Assembly: GCA_902523515.1 (NCBI GenBank) | Contig: CABYZT010000001.1 | Location: forward strand, 186,001-250,000 | Direction of reading: 5' to 3' | From: an uncultured Pelagibacteraceae bacterium | GTDB lineage: Bacteria > Pseudomonadota > Alphaproteobacteria > Pelagibacterales > Pelagibacteraceae | Length of the DNA stretch: 64,000 bases | Shown: in pieces, positions 48,934 to 57,938 of the stretch | Numbering within the stretch: position 1 is the first letter of the stretch | Layout of the letters: the number at the start of each line of letters is the position of its first letter | Notes under the pieces: generated by a model | What the model was told of the DNA's origin: nothing | Databases searched by the model: none | Seen by the model: the letters and a program-made list of their open reading frames with translations, nothing else | Position numbers and translations under genes: made by a program

Positions 48934-49816
48934 TTTGTTCAGCACTTATATCAGAGTTTTTCTTTAACAATATTGATAATAAAGTTCCAATTTTAGAGGC
49001 GAGATCTTTACGTTCAACGATTAAATCAACAAAACCAGTTTTTTCAACATATTCACTTTTTTGGAAACCTTCAGGTAATTCTTCTTTAACAGTTCCTTGA
49101 ATTACTCTTGCACCCGCAAATGCAATTAAAGCTCCTGGTTCTGCAATGTGAATATCACCTAACATAGCGTATGATGCAGTAATACCTCCTGCTGTTGGAT
49201 CAGTGATACAAACTAAATATGGAAGTCCATTTTTCTTTAATTCATTTATTGCAAGTGTTGTTCTTGTCATTTGAGATAATGAAATTAAACTTTCCATCAT
49301 TCTCATTCCCCCTCCTGCACTAATACATAAAAAAGGTGTTTGATTTTCTATGGCATGTTGTATTCCATATAAAAAAGCCTCACCTTCTGCTGCTGCCATT
49401 GAAGCTCCTAAAAAATCAAAATCAGAAGCTACAGCTGTAATTTTAATATTATTTATATTTCCAGAGGCAACCATCATACCGCATTCTAATCCTGTTTTTT
49501 TTCGGGCACTTTTCAATCTTTCTTTGTAAGGTTTAGAATCTATCCAGTTCAGCGGATCGTCTTTAGGTATTGGAGTTTTGAAAATCTCATAATTATTTTT
49601 TCCAAACAAAATATCAAACCTTTGATGTGGTTTTATTCTATGATGACGTTTACAATCTGGACATACCCACAAGTTTTGCTCTAAATCTTTTTTTAAAATT
49701 GGACCCTTGCAACACGATGTCCAATCACTTTTTGCAATATCTTCTTTTGTAGCCCTTTCACGTATAGCAGTTTTAATTTTTTCACCTGCTTTAATAATTT
49801 TAGTTATCCAGTTCAT
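48887..49816 (-). CDS. accD: Acetyl-CoA carboxylase carboxyltransferase beta subunit
   Basis: A 309-aa AccD. The carboxyltransferase core has GGGMRMMESLISLSQM and AGARVIQGTV. The N-terminal zinc ribbon (about 33-55) has the second knuckle CPDC, but the first reads WTSCCKG, with two adjacent cysteines instead of the usual C-x2-C. It makes malonyl-CoA with AccA. It overlaps trpA by 4 nt (ATGA), giving the trpF-trpB-trpA-accD-folC order common in alphaproteobacteria. Confidence 0.95.
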   Translation of the reverse strand: MNWITKIIKAGEKIKTAIRERATKEDIAKSDWTSCCKGPILKKDLEQNLWVCPDCKRHHRIKPHQRFDILFGKNNYEIFKTPIPKDDPLNWIDSKPYKERLKSARKKTGLECGMMVASGNINNIKITAVASDFDFLGASMAAAEGEAFLYGIQHAIENQTPFLCISAGGGMRMMESLISLSQMTRTTLAINELKKNGLPYLVCITDPTAGGITASYAMLGDIHIAEPGALIAFAGARVIQGTVKEELPEGFQKSEYVEKTGFVDLIVERKDLASKIGTLLSILLKKNSDISAEQNETSEDSQSLTRAAS

Positions 49817-50613
49817 TGAATTTTATTTTTTAATCTTTTAACAATATTAGTAACATTTGTGACCGCATTTTGTCTCTTTTCAATTGATTTAGAGATTTCC
49901 TTACAAATTGCGCTTCCAACCACCAAACCATCAGCTTTTTTAAGCGATTGGATGGTTTTTTCTGTAATTCCAAAACCAATAACAACATTTTTTGATTTAT
50001 TTTGTTTTTTAATTTTGTTGTATTTTTCTAATATTTTCTTTGGGGATACTTTAAGCTTACCACCAGTTGTAGACAACATGCTTATATAATAAATCATATT
50101 GTGTGAGTCTTTTATGATTTTTTTTAGTCTTATCTGGGAAGTAGTTGGTGAAACCAATTGAATAAAAGTAATCCCCCTTTTTTTGCATTTTGATGCAAAA
50201 TTTTTATTTTCAGGATAAGGCAAATCAACAACTATTAAACCATCAACTTTTGATTGTTTGCATTTTTCTAAAAATTTATTTTCATTATATTGATAGATCA
50301 TGTTGTAATATCCCATCAGTATAACTGGTTTATTTTTTTTTATTTTTTTAAAATTTTTTGCAATTGAAAATACATCATTAATTTTAATACCATTTTTGAT
50401 TGCTCGGTAAGCACTTGTTTGTATTTGTCCTCCATCAGCTATAGGAGTATTATGTGGAAAACCTAATTCACAAATATCTGCGTAATTAGAAATTGATTTT
50501 AATATTTCTAAAGATTTTTTTTTAGTATTATCTCCAGCGACAGTATATGTAAGTAGAGCTGGTCTATTCTCTTTTTTTGCAGCTGAGAAAGCTTTGTTAA
50601 TTAATGAATTCAT
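49813..50613 (-). CDS. trpA: Tryptophan synthase alpha subunit
   Basis: A 266-aa TIM barrel. The catalytic Glu is in CELGFP (about residue 49) and the catalytic Asp in IADGGQIQ (about 60), both in place. The loop after beta-6 reads YYISMLSTTGG, replacing the usual SxxGVTG, so the loop 6 sequence is altered. It cleaves indole-3-glycerol phosphate to indole. Its ATG shares one base with the trpB stop, so expression is coupled. Confidence 0.93.
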   Translation of the reverse strand: MNSLINKAFSAAKKENRPALLTYTVAGDNTKKKSLEILKSISNYADICELGFPHNTPIADGGQIQTSAYRAIKNGIKINDVFSIAKNFKKIKKNKPVILMGYYNMIYQYNENKFLEKCKQSKVDGLIVVDLPYPENKNFASKCKKRGITFIQLVSPTTSQIRLKKIIKDSHNMIYYISMLSTTGGKLKVSPKKILEKYNKIKKQNKSKNVVIGFGITEKTIQSLKKADGLVVGSAICKEISKSIEKRQNAVTNVTNIVKRLKNKIQ

Positions 50614-51842
50614 TAATTTTTACCCAACCTTTCTCTCAAAATATCTCTATCTTTTTTAGCATCACCACAAGAGTTAACTATTATTATTGTATCTTTACTT
50701 AATTTTGGAGCAATTTTTATCGCCTCTGCAAATGCATGACTAGGTTCTAAACTTGGATTAAGTTTTTCAAAAGTAGTTACCATCACATGCGCTTTTAGTG
50801 CTTCTTCATCAGTTGCGTAAGTGTATCTGGCTCTTTTTGTATCTTTTAAAAAACAATGTATAGGACTTACACCTGGGTAATCCAATCCAGCACTAATTGA
50901 CTCGGTATCATTAATTTGACCTTCATTGTTTTGACAAACATAAGAAGCTGCTCCATGTAAAATTCCAATTTTAGCATTTCTACTTAAAGGAGCAGCGTGG
51001 AGCCTTGATCTTTTTGGACCTCCAGCCTCCACTCCAACTAACTCTATTTGCGACTTATTAAAGTCTATAAATTCACTCCAAAAACCATATGCTGAACTTC
51101 CACCACCTACGCAGTTAATTAATTTAATTTTTTTTGGGATTTTTTTGAATTCTTGTTTAATTTGTATTTTTAATTCTCTTGAAATTTGTGCCGTACTCCA
51201 TCCACAAATTTTTACAAATATATTTGGACCAACTGTACTTCCAACACACATATGTGTAGTGTCACAATTTGATACCCAATATCTCATACACTCACTGACT
51301 GCATCGACTAAGGTTTGACTACCTGAATATACAGGAACTATTTCAGCACCATTTTTTCTCATAGCATCACAATTTGGTTTTTGTCTCTTAATGTCTTTTG
51401 CACCCATGAAAATTTTACATTTGAGACCAAATTTCTTTGCAGCCATACTTAACATTTTACCAGCATAACCAGCACCAGTGTCACCAACTATATATTTTTT
51501 CCCCATAGCTTTGCAAATTAAGGCATGAACAGTTGCATTGTATATTTTATGGGCACCACCATTAGCCTCCGATACAACTTTAGCCCATATTTGAGCACCA
51601 CCTAAATGAGCAGATAAATTTTCTAATTTTACAAATGATGTGGGTGATCCTATATAATTTTTAAAATAATAGTCTCTTTTTTTTAAAAATTTCTTATTAT
51701 TTCTTAATCTTGAAAACTCACGTGTAAGATCTTCTACAGGTTTTTTTAAAGTTTCAGGAATAAAACTTCCTCCAAATTTACCGCCCCAAAATCCGTAACG
51801 ATCATGCTGGTCAATCAGAGGAATTTTTTTTTTAAGTTTCAT
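50613..51842 (-). CDS. trpB: Tryptophan synthase beta subunit, divergent active site
   Basis: A 409-aa fold-type II PLP enzyme in the trp operon. The PLP lysine is Lys99 in GGAHK, the phosphate loop is CVGGGSSA, and ISAGLDYPG and SLEPSHA are family-typical. Against Salmonella TrpB numbering, several positions differ: Glu109 is Asp121, Gln114-His115 are Tyr-Ala, Asp305 aligns with Arg339 and Ser377 with Cys392. The segment before the lysine reads KVVSEANGGAHK instead of KREDLLHGGAHK. It is expected to join indole and serine. The 5' end overlaps trpF by 11 nt. Confidence 0.88.
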   Translation of the reverse strand: MKLKKKIPLIDQHDRYGFWGGKFGGSFIPETLKKPVEDLTREFSRLRNNKKFLKKRDYYFKNYIGSPTSFVKLENLSAHLGGAQIWAKVVSEANGGAHKIYNATVHALICKAMGKKYIVGDTGAGYAGKMLSMAAKKFGLKCKIFMGAKDIKRQKPNCDAMRKNGAEIVPVYSGSQTLVDAVSECMRYWVSNCDTTHMCVGSTVGPNIFVKICGWSTAQISRELKIQIKQEFKKIPKKIKLINCVGGGSSAYGFWSEFIDFNKSQIELVGVEAGGPKRSRLHAAPLSRNAKIGILHGAASYVCQNNEGQINDTESISAGLDYPGVSPIHCFLKDTKRARYTYATDEEALKAHVMVTTFEKLNPSLEPSHAFAEAIKIAPKLSKDTIIIVNSCGDAKKDRDILRERLGKN

Positions 51843-52461
51843 TTTTTAATTTATTAAAATTGTTTAAAAAAATATCTATTTTGGATGTATCTTTTAATCC
51901 AGAAGTTTCCAAGCCTCCAGATAAATCTAAATAATTTGCGATTTTATCAAATTTTTTTAGATTATCATCGAATTTTATATTACCAGCTAGCATCAATTCT
52001 TTCTTGAATTTAACATTTTTGATCAAGTTATGATCAAAGCCTTGGCTTTTTTCATAACCTTTACTATCAAACAAATAAACATCTGTTACATCAACAAATG
52101 ATTTATATTTACGAACATCAGATTCATCATTTATTGTAAAAGCTGTAATAATTTTTTTTTGATACTTATGTTTAATATTTTTAATTTGCTCTGGTTTGCA
52201 GTCATACAGCTGATAATAATCAAAAGGTAAATTTTTTATTTCTTCTAAAATTTTTTCATTAGGTTTTACTAAAACTGCAACAAACTTGCTTCTATTTTTT
52301 TTAACATTTAATAATTTTTTTAAATTATTGATTTCAACATATCTTGAACTTTTAGGATAATTACAAATAAATCCAATAAATTTAGGAGGATATGAGTGAT
52401 TGATAATAAATTTTAAAGTATGAGAATCTTTTATTCCACAAATTTTGCAGCCTTTGATCAT
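51832..52461 (-). CDS. trpF: Phosphoribosylanthranilate isomerase
   Basis: A 209-aa TIM barrel, quite diverged but recognisable. The N-terminal KICGIKD has the general-base Cys (about residue 7), the general acid Asp is in LFDSKG, LAGNI replaces LAGGL, and LDLSGGLETSGLKD is the phosphate-binding end. It isomerises PRA in tryptophan synthesis. It shares 4 nt with pyrF and 11 nt with trpB. Confidence 0.9.
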   Translation of the reverse strand: MIKGCKICGIKDSHTLKFIINHSYPPKFIGFICNYPKSSRYVEINNLKKLLNVKKNRSKFVAVLVKPNEKILEEIKNLPFDYYQLYDCKPEQIKNIKHKYQKKIITAFTINDESDVRKYKSFVDVTDVYLFDSKGYEKSQGFDHNLIKNVKFKKELMLAGNIKFDDNLKKFDKIANYLDLSGGLETSGLKDTSKIDIFLNNFNKLKNET

Positions 52462-53150
52462 TTATTTAGATGATCTATTAGTCTTTTTATATTATTTTTA
52501 ATATTACCTTTTGTTAGAGATCTTCCCATTACAATGCCTGAAACTTTATTTTTAAATGCATCTTTAGGAGTCATAACACGTTTTTGATCATCAGAAACAT
52601 CTCCAGGCAATCTTATACCTGGAGTTACAATAAATAAATTTTTGTACTTTTTTCTTACCATCGTTGCTTCTTTAGCGGAACAGACTATTCCATCACATTT
52701 AGATTTGTTTATTAGATCAGCTTGTTTCAAAACTAATTTTTTAACTTTCTTTGTATATCCTATTTGTTTAAGTGATTTTTCATCCAAACTTGTTAAAACT
52801 GTAACACCTAATATTTTTAAATTTTTATTTATTTTTCCTGTTCTCTTTTTAACAGTCTTTAGCATTTCCAGTCCACCATTTGCATGAACTGTAATATATT
52901 TACATCTTTTTAAGTCTTTTAAACTATCAATTGCAGACATTGCTGTTTGTGGAATATCATTTATTTTTAAATCTAACCAAAAATCGTTTTTAATTTTTTC
53001 TAAGAATTTTCTACCATCTTTTGAGTAAAAGAACTGTAGACCAAATTTTGGGATAATTTTTAATTTATTGGTCTTTGTTTGCAAAATTATTTTTTTAATT
53101 TCATTTAAATTTGAAGTATCACAAGCTACAAATATATTTCTATTCTTCAT
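52458..53150 (-). CDS. pyrF: Orotidine 5'-phosphate decarboxylase
   Basis: A 230-aa TIM barrel with the catalytic DLKINDIP motif (Asp-x-Lys-x2-Asp; the usual His before Asp is Asn). VTVLTS and VTPGIRLPGD give the phosphate loop. It makes UMP. It lies between ihfB (11-nt overlap of coding sequence) and trpF (4-nt overlap), so it belongs to the long ihfB-to-folC run. Confidence 0.95.
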   Translation of the reverse strand: MKNRNIFVACDTSNLNEIKKIILQTKTNKLKIIPKFGLQFFYSKDGRKFLEKIKNDFWLDLKINDIPQTAMSAIDSLKDLKRCKYITVHANGGLEMLKTVKKRTGKINKNLKILGVTVLTSLDEKSLKQIGYTKKVKKLVLKQADLINKSKCDGIVCSAKEATMVRKKYKNLFIVTPGIRLPGDVSDDQKRVMTPKDAFKNKVSGIVMGRSLTKGNIKNNIKRLIDHLNK

Positions 53151-53433
53151 TGTTATTTAATTTTTTAAACAAGTCTTTTGACATTTTAAAGTGAATTGTT
53201 TTTTTTTCAGGTGTGTTTACTTTCTCTCCAGTTTTTGGATTTCTTGAAATTCTTGCTTTTTGAGTATTCGTTGAAAAGATACCAAAACCTCTTAATTCTA
53301 CTCTATCACCTCTCTTTAAGGCTCTTTTAATTTCATTTAGGATTATGTCTGTGAACTTTTCTAGATCTTTTTTAAGAAAATTCGGATAGTTATTTGAGAG
53401 TTGTTTTAAAAGCTTTGATTTTACAATAGCCAA
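53140..53433 (-). CDS. ihfB: HU/IHF-family DNA-bending protein, IHF beta-like
   Basis: 97 aa, basic. It has the helical N-terminal half, then GDRVELRGFGIFSTNTQKARISRNPKTGEKV, which is the diagnostic HU/IHF beta-arm with its conserved Arg-Asn-Pro tip. It bends DNA in nucleoid organisation and regulation. The rpsA-ihfB order supports IHF beta. The start is TTG at 53433; no ATG is suitably placed. It lies 18 bp after rpsA. Confidence 0.93.
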   Translation of the reverse strand: MAIVKSKLLKQLSNNYPNFLKKDLEKFTDIILNEIKRALKRGDRVELRGFGIFSTNTQKARISRNPKTGEKVNTPEKKTIHFKMSKDLFKKLNNNEE

Positions 53434-53451
53434 ATTGAATTCTTTTAATTA

Positions 53452-55176
53452 TTACTTTTCTTCTTCTTTTTTCTTTAGGTCATCAGATAAAGATGAAAAT
53501 GGAAGATTTTTTCCAGAGCCTTCAGATCCATATTTTTCTAATGCCTCTTTTTTCTCAATTTCTTCTAATAGTTTAATACTTAAAGTTACTCTTCTTTTAG
53601 CTAAATCCAAATCAGCAATCGCGCAGTCTAATTTTTCGCCTCCTGTCCATCTACTTGGACGAGCATCTGATGCATTGATTGCAATTGCCGATTTTTTGAT
53701 CTGGAAGTCCATTTCACATCCATCAGGCCTAACCGTTAGTCCCTTATTATCTGTAGATACAACTTTTACTGTTATAATTTGATTTTTTGATTTATCTTTA
53801 AACCAATCAAAAGGATCAGGTAGTGTTTGTCTTAAGCCAACTCTAATTTTATTTTCTGAAGATTTTATTTCTAAAACTTTAACTTTAATTTTATCACCTT
53901 TTTTATATTTGGTAAGTTCTTCTTCACCATTATTTAAATAAGTTAAGTCATTACAATGTAAAAAAGCATCAACATCTATATTTTCAATTTTTACAAATAA
54001 AGAGTATTCATTTTTATTTATAACTTCTCCCTCAACAACCGAGTCAACTGGATATTTTTTTTCAAAAGTTTCAAAAGGATTTTCCTGTGTTAATTTATGC
54101 GATATTGCTACACGTCTTTTTTCTTTATCAATCTCAGTAATTACGCATTCAATTTCGTCACCTATTTTAAACATTTTTTTAGCTGATACATTTTTTTTAT
54201 TCCAACTAAGCTCACTTGAATGAAGCAAAGTTGTTAACCCTGGCTCTAATTCACAAAAAGCTCCAAAGTCCATTAATTTAACTACTTTGACTTTGTAAAT
54301 TTTATTCAATTCGTAATTTTCTATATGCTCAAATGGGTCTGGTGAAAGTTGTTTTACTGAACATCCTACTTGCAATTTTTCTTTATCCACGCTAATTACT
54401 TTTAGATCGTGTTTTTCACCAATATTAAAAACTTCATCAGGGTGATTTACTCTAGAGTATGATATCTCTTGCAGATGAACCAATACATCTAGCTCACCAT
54501 TTACATTAAAGAAACATCCAAAAGAACTATAACCTTTAACTTCTGCATTTTTAATAACATCTCCAACTTTATACTTTTCAATTATTTTAGCTTTGTCTTC
54601 TTTTTTAAAAGAGGAAATTATTTCTCTTCTAGATACACACGCGTTTCCTCTGACTTTATCAAGTTTAATTAGTGCAAACTTTTGGGGTTCGTTCATTAAA
54701 TGACTAATATCTTTAATGGGTTTATCACTTATTTGAGATCCTGGTAAAAACATTAGAGAACCCGTATCAATATGTTCTACAATACAGCCACCTTTACACT
54801 TAGAGGTTATTTTACCCATTATTGGTTCATTTTTTTCATAGGCCTCAACTAGTTTATCCCATCCTTTAATTTTCTGAGCTTTGCTAGCAGACACTAATAC
54901 CTCACCATTTTTGTCTTCAATTTTTTCTAATAAAACAGGTATTTTTTCACCTATTTTAATTTTTTCAGAAAGACCCATGCTTTTTAATTCATTAATATCT
55001 AAAACTGGCTCTGATTTAAGACCTTCAACAAAAAGAAAAACAAATTTTTCCGTAATTTTATTTATTTTACCTTCAATAATTTTTCCTTCTTCTATATGAA
55101 CCTTAGAGAGTTGACTATTTAACAATTTTTCGAATTCTTGGGATGCTGGATTGGATAGATCTTTATAAATTTCCAT
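53452..55176 (-). CDS. rpsA: 30S ribosomal protein S1
   Basis: 574 aa with six S1 (OB-fold) repeats, starting at about residues 34, 117, 203, 288, 375 and 463. Later repeats have the typical GAFCELEPGLTTLLHSSELSW form. It binds mRNA on the 30S subunit and unwinds leaders, which matters in a genome where clear Shine-Dalgarno sites are rare. The 5' end overlaps cmk by 14 nt in the standard cmk-rpsA-ihfB order. Confidence 0.97.
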   Translation of the reverse strand: MEIYKDLSNPASQEFEKLLNSQLSKVHIEEGKIIEGKINKITEKFVFLFVEGLKSEPVLDINELKSMGLSEKIKIGEKIPVLLEKIEDKNGEVLVSASKAQKIKGWDKLVEAYEKNEPIMGKITSKCKGGCIVEHIDTGSLMFLPGSQISDKPIKDISHLMNEPQKFALIKLDKVRGNACVSRREIISSFKKEDKAKIIEKYKVGDVIKNAEVKGYSSFGCFFNVNGELDVLVHLQEISYSRVNHPDEVFNIGEKHDLKVISVDKEKLQVGCSVKQLSPDPFEHIENYELNKIYKVKVVKLMDFGAFCELEPGLTTLLHSSELSWNKKNVSAKKMFKIGDEIECVITEIDKEKRRVAISHKLTQENPFETFEKKYPVDSVVEGEVINKNEYSLFVKIENIDVDAFLHCNDLTYLNNGEEELTKYKKGDKIKVKVLEIKSSENKIRVGLRQTLPDPFDWFKDKSKNQIITVKVVSTDNKGLTVRPDGCEMDFQIKKSAIAINASDARPSRWTGGEKLDCAIADLDLAKRRVTLSIKLLEEIEKKEALEKYGSEGSGKNLPFSSLSDDLKKKEEEK

Positions 55177-55831
55177 TAATTTTTAGTTTCCTGTCTATTA
55201 TTTTTTTTATTTTTAAAAAACATGCCCTTTTATTAAGGTTTGTCGTATTAATCAATAGTGAATCTTTTGTTTTCTTCAGGGGTGAAATTTGTCTATTTAG
55301 GTCATTTTTATCCCGGTTTTTAATACTTTTTAGCACTTCTTCATAAGTGATTTTTTTGTTAAATACTTTGAGTTCTTTATATCTTCTGTTTGCTCTAGTT
55401 TTTATGTTAGCAGTTATAAAAAATTTAAAATCAGCATCAGGTACAATGTTATAGGTAATATCTCTACCATCAAGACACGATCCGTTAAATTTTTTTGGAG
55501 GATTGTAAGCATAATTTAATTGAAAAGAATGAACAGTTTTTCTTATGCTTGGTATTTTTGAGATGATAGAGGCTTCTGTTCCAATATTATCAGATAAAAG
55601 AATTTTATTTGATAAGTCATTAATTTTTAGAGAATTTATTTTTGATTTTATATATTTTTGATTAAATTTTTTTGGAAACTTTAATTTTAAATATGCAATA
55701 AATCTATATATTTTTCCTGTATCTAAATAAAGAAGATTATAATGTTTAGAAATAGATTTCGCTAAAGTACCTGCTCCAGCAGCAGCAGGTGAATCTATCG
55801 CGATTTTAATAATATTTTTTCTTTTTTTCAT
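55163..55831 (-). CDS. cmk: Cytidylate kinase with altered P-loop
   Basis: A 222-aa Cmk with LDTGKIYRFIAY, LDGRDIT, ANIKTRANRRYKEL and DRNDLNRQISPLKKT, all in family order. The P-loop, however, reads DSPAAAGAGT (13-22). The Walker A lysine, found in the family as G-K-G-T, is Ala20 here, read from codon GCA at 55772-55774. The first Gly is Ser14. It should phosphorylate CMP/dCMP. It sits between aroA (3 nt) and rpsA (14-nt overlap). Function is assigned by family; activity is uncertain because of the missing lysine. Confidence 0.88.
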   Translation of the reverse strand: MKKRKNIIKIAIDSPAAAGAGTLAKSISKHYNLLYLDTGKIYRFIAYLKLKFPKKFNQKYIKSKINSLKINDLSNKILLSDNIGTEASIISKIPSIRKTVHSFQLNYAYNPPKKFNGSCLDGRDITYNIVPDADFKFFITANIKTRANRRYKELKVFNKKITYEEVLKSIKNRDKNDLNRQISPLKKTKDSLLINTTNLNKRACFLKIKKIIDRKLKINGNL

Positions 55832-55834
55832 TAT

Positions 55835-57154
55835 TTAATTTTTTAATTGATTTATAATTTTCAAAAAATTTGGAAATGAGGTTTTAATTGAATCCTTATC
55901 ATAAATTTTCCATTTACCACCAATAGATAAAGCTGCAATTACACATGTCATAAATACCCTGTGATCTTTTAAAAAGTTTTTAATTACTATTTTTTTTTTT
56001 ACTTTTAAATCTGGGTTTCCATATATTTTAATTGAATTCTTTGTGGTGATAGTTTTTACACCCATTTTCTCTAAAATAATTTTGCCCCATTTTAATCTCG
56101 GACTTTCTTTCTGATTTAATTCTCCCAAATCTTTAAAATAAGATATCCCATTAGCCTTTGCTGCTACTAAAAAAATAGCTAAAAATTCGTCAATAGCTTC
56201 ACTATTTAGTTTTGGTGGACAATTTATTGGCTTTATTAAATCTGGACTCTTTATTTTAATATCAGAAACTTTTTCTCCTTTATATATCCTTTTATTTAAA
56301 AATGTAATTTTAATTCCCATCTTTTTTAAAATTTTAACTATTCCTATTCTTGATGAATTTATATTCACATTTTTAATTACTAATTTTGAATCTTTTAATA
56401 GTACAGCTAAAACAATAAAAAAAGCACTTGAGCTTATATCTGAAGGAATATTATAATTTAAAGGTTTTATATATCTTACCTTGTTTATTTTTATTTGGTC
56501 ATAATTATTTCCTTTTTCAACTGTGATCGGTAAACCTAAATATTTACTCATAAGCTCAGTATGATTTCTTGATTTTCTTGCTTTAATATATGTTGTGCCA
56601 TTTGTTCTCATTCCAGCGAAGATTACAGAACTTTTGCATTGCGCTGAACCCTTCTGCTCAAGATATTTTATAGGTTTTAAATTTGAGCAACCAATTAGAG
56701 TTAGGGGCAAACTTTTATTTTTATTTAATTTAAATTTTGCTCCAAATTTACTTAATGGTTTTGAAATTCTACTAAAATCCCTTTTTGATAAACTTTTATC
56801 ACCAATTAATTTCACTGGATATTTTGCATTTACAAGCAAACCAAGAAGTAGTCTTCCTAGAGTACCTGAATTTTTAGCATCAATTCTTAGGTTTTTTTTA
56901 TATTTGTAACCCTCGATACCTTTTCCAAATATAACACAATAATTTTTTTTAATAATTGATTTGATACCTAATTTCTTTATTGCATTAAGAGCTGCCAAAA
57001 CATCTTCTGAAATCAATAAATTTTTTGCTTTTGAAACACCCTTAGCAAGTGATGAGAGCAATACCCATCTAATACTTATACTTTTGTCTCCACTTACGTT
57101 GATTATTTTATTAAATTTTTTTAGTTTTTTATTAATAATTACAGAGTTTGGCAT
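55835..57154 (-). CDS. aroA: 3-phosphoshikimate 1-carboxyvinyltransferase (EPSP synthase)
   Basis: A 439-aa enzyme with two inside-out domains. The N-terminal GDKSISIRW carries the substrate Lys, and AKNSGTLGRLLLG, GSAQCKSSVIFAG, IDEFLA (catalytic Asp) and KESPRL are also seen. It condenses shikimate-3-phosphate with PEP. Lys-Ser-Ile-Ser and the 'IDA..SGT' form suggest the class II-like alphaproteobacterial type. It lies upstream of cmk-rpsA-ihfB and 6 nt after lptB. Confidence 0.95.
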   Translation of the reverse strand: MPNSVIINKKLKKFNKIINVSGDKSISIRWVLLSSLAKGVSKAKNLLISEDVLAALNAIKKLGIKSIIKKNYCVIFGKGIEGYKYKKNLRIDAKNSGTLGRLLLGLLVNAKYPVKLIGDKSLSKRDFSRISKPLSKFGAKFKLNKNKSLPLTLIGCSNLKPIKYLEQKGSAQCKSSVIFAGMRTNGTTYIKARKSRNHTELMSKYLGLPITVEKGNNYDQIKINKVRYIKPLNYNIPSDISSSAFFIVLAVLLKDSKLVIKNVNINSSRIGIVKILKKMGIKITFLNKRIYKGEKVSDIKIKSPDLIKPINCPPKLNSEAIDEFLAIFLVAAKANGISYFKDLGELNQKESPRLKWGKIILEKMGVKTITTKNSIKIYGNPDLKVKKKIVIKNFLKDHRVFMTCVIAALSIGGKWKIYDKDSIKTSFPNFLKIINQLKN

Positions 57155-57160
57155 TTATAA

Positions 57161-57937
57161 TTAATTAAATTTAAAATTATCACCAAAATAAGCATTTTTA
57201 GCATTAATATTTTTCACTAAATTTGATGGAGTATCTTCCGCAATAATTTTTCCATTACTTAATATCATCGCGATATCCACACACGCCAAAAGATCTCTAG
57301 CCTGATGATCGCAAATACAAATTGTAATTAGATTTTCTTTTTGAAGATCAACAATAATTTCTTGCAACATTTTTATCGTCATTACATCTAAAGCTGCGAA
57401 ACACTCATCCAATAGTAGAACTTTTGGTTCACTTAATAGGGATAATGCAATTACTAGCTTTTTCTTTTGTCCCCCTGATAAAAATCTTGCTTTTATATCT
57501 TTTAAATTATCTAGCTCAAATTTTGAGATTAAGTAATTAACCCTTTCATTTCTATAATTTTCTTTATCAATAACAATTTCACTAATCGCTTTTAAATTAT
57601 CATGAAGAGAAAGATCATTAAAAAAACCTCCATATTGTGGAACATACCCTACTTTATATTTTTTTGTTCTAAGATAAACTGGATATCTAGTTACATCTTC
57701 ACCGGCAATTTTAATTTTACCAGTTACAGGACTTATTAATCCTGTTATCAAATTAAATATTGTTGATTTTCCTACACCATTTGGTCCAAGCATTCCAAAA
57801 ATTTGCCCTTCATTTATTTTAAAGTTAATATTATCTAAAATTAATCGATTTCCATAAGAAAGAGATACATTTTCAAATTCAATTATAGAATTTATATTTT
57901 TAAAAGATTTTATTCTGAATTTTTTTATGATTGCCAT
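57161..57937 (-). CDS. lptB: LPS transport ABC ATPase LptB
   Basis: A 258-aa ABC ATPase with Walker A GPNGVGKST, Q-loop VGYVPQYGG, signature LSGGQKKK, Walker B VLLLDECFAALD (Cys where most have Pro) and H-loop CDHQ. It powers LPS transfer from the inner membrane through LptFG. The N-terminal 15 residues are extra basic, and a later start is possible. It lies 1 nt after lptC. No lptA is between them and no rpoN follows. Confidence 0.93.
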   Translation of the reverse strand: MAIIKKFRIKSFKNINSIIEFENVSLSYGNRLILDNINFKINEGQIFGMLGPNGVGKSTIFNLITGLISPVTGKIKIAGEDVTRYPVYLRTKKYKVGYVPQYGGFFNDLSLHDNLKAISEIVIDKENYRNERVNYLISKFELDNLKDIKARFLSGGQKKKLVIALSLLSEPKVLLLDECFAALDVMTIKMLQEIIVDLQKENLITICICDHQARDLLACVDIAMILSNGKIIAEDTPSNLVKNINAKNAYFGDNFKFN

Positions 57938-57938
57938 C

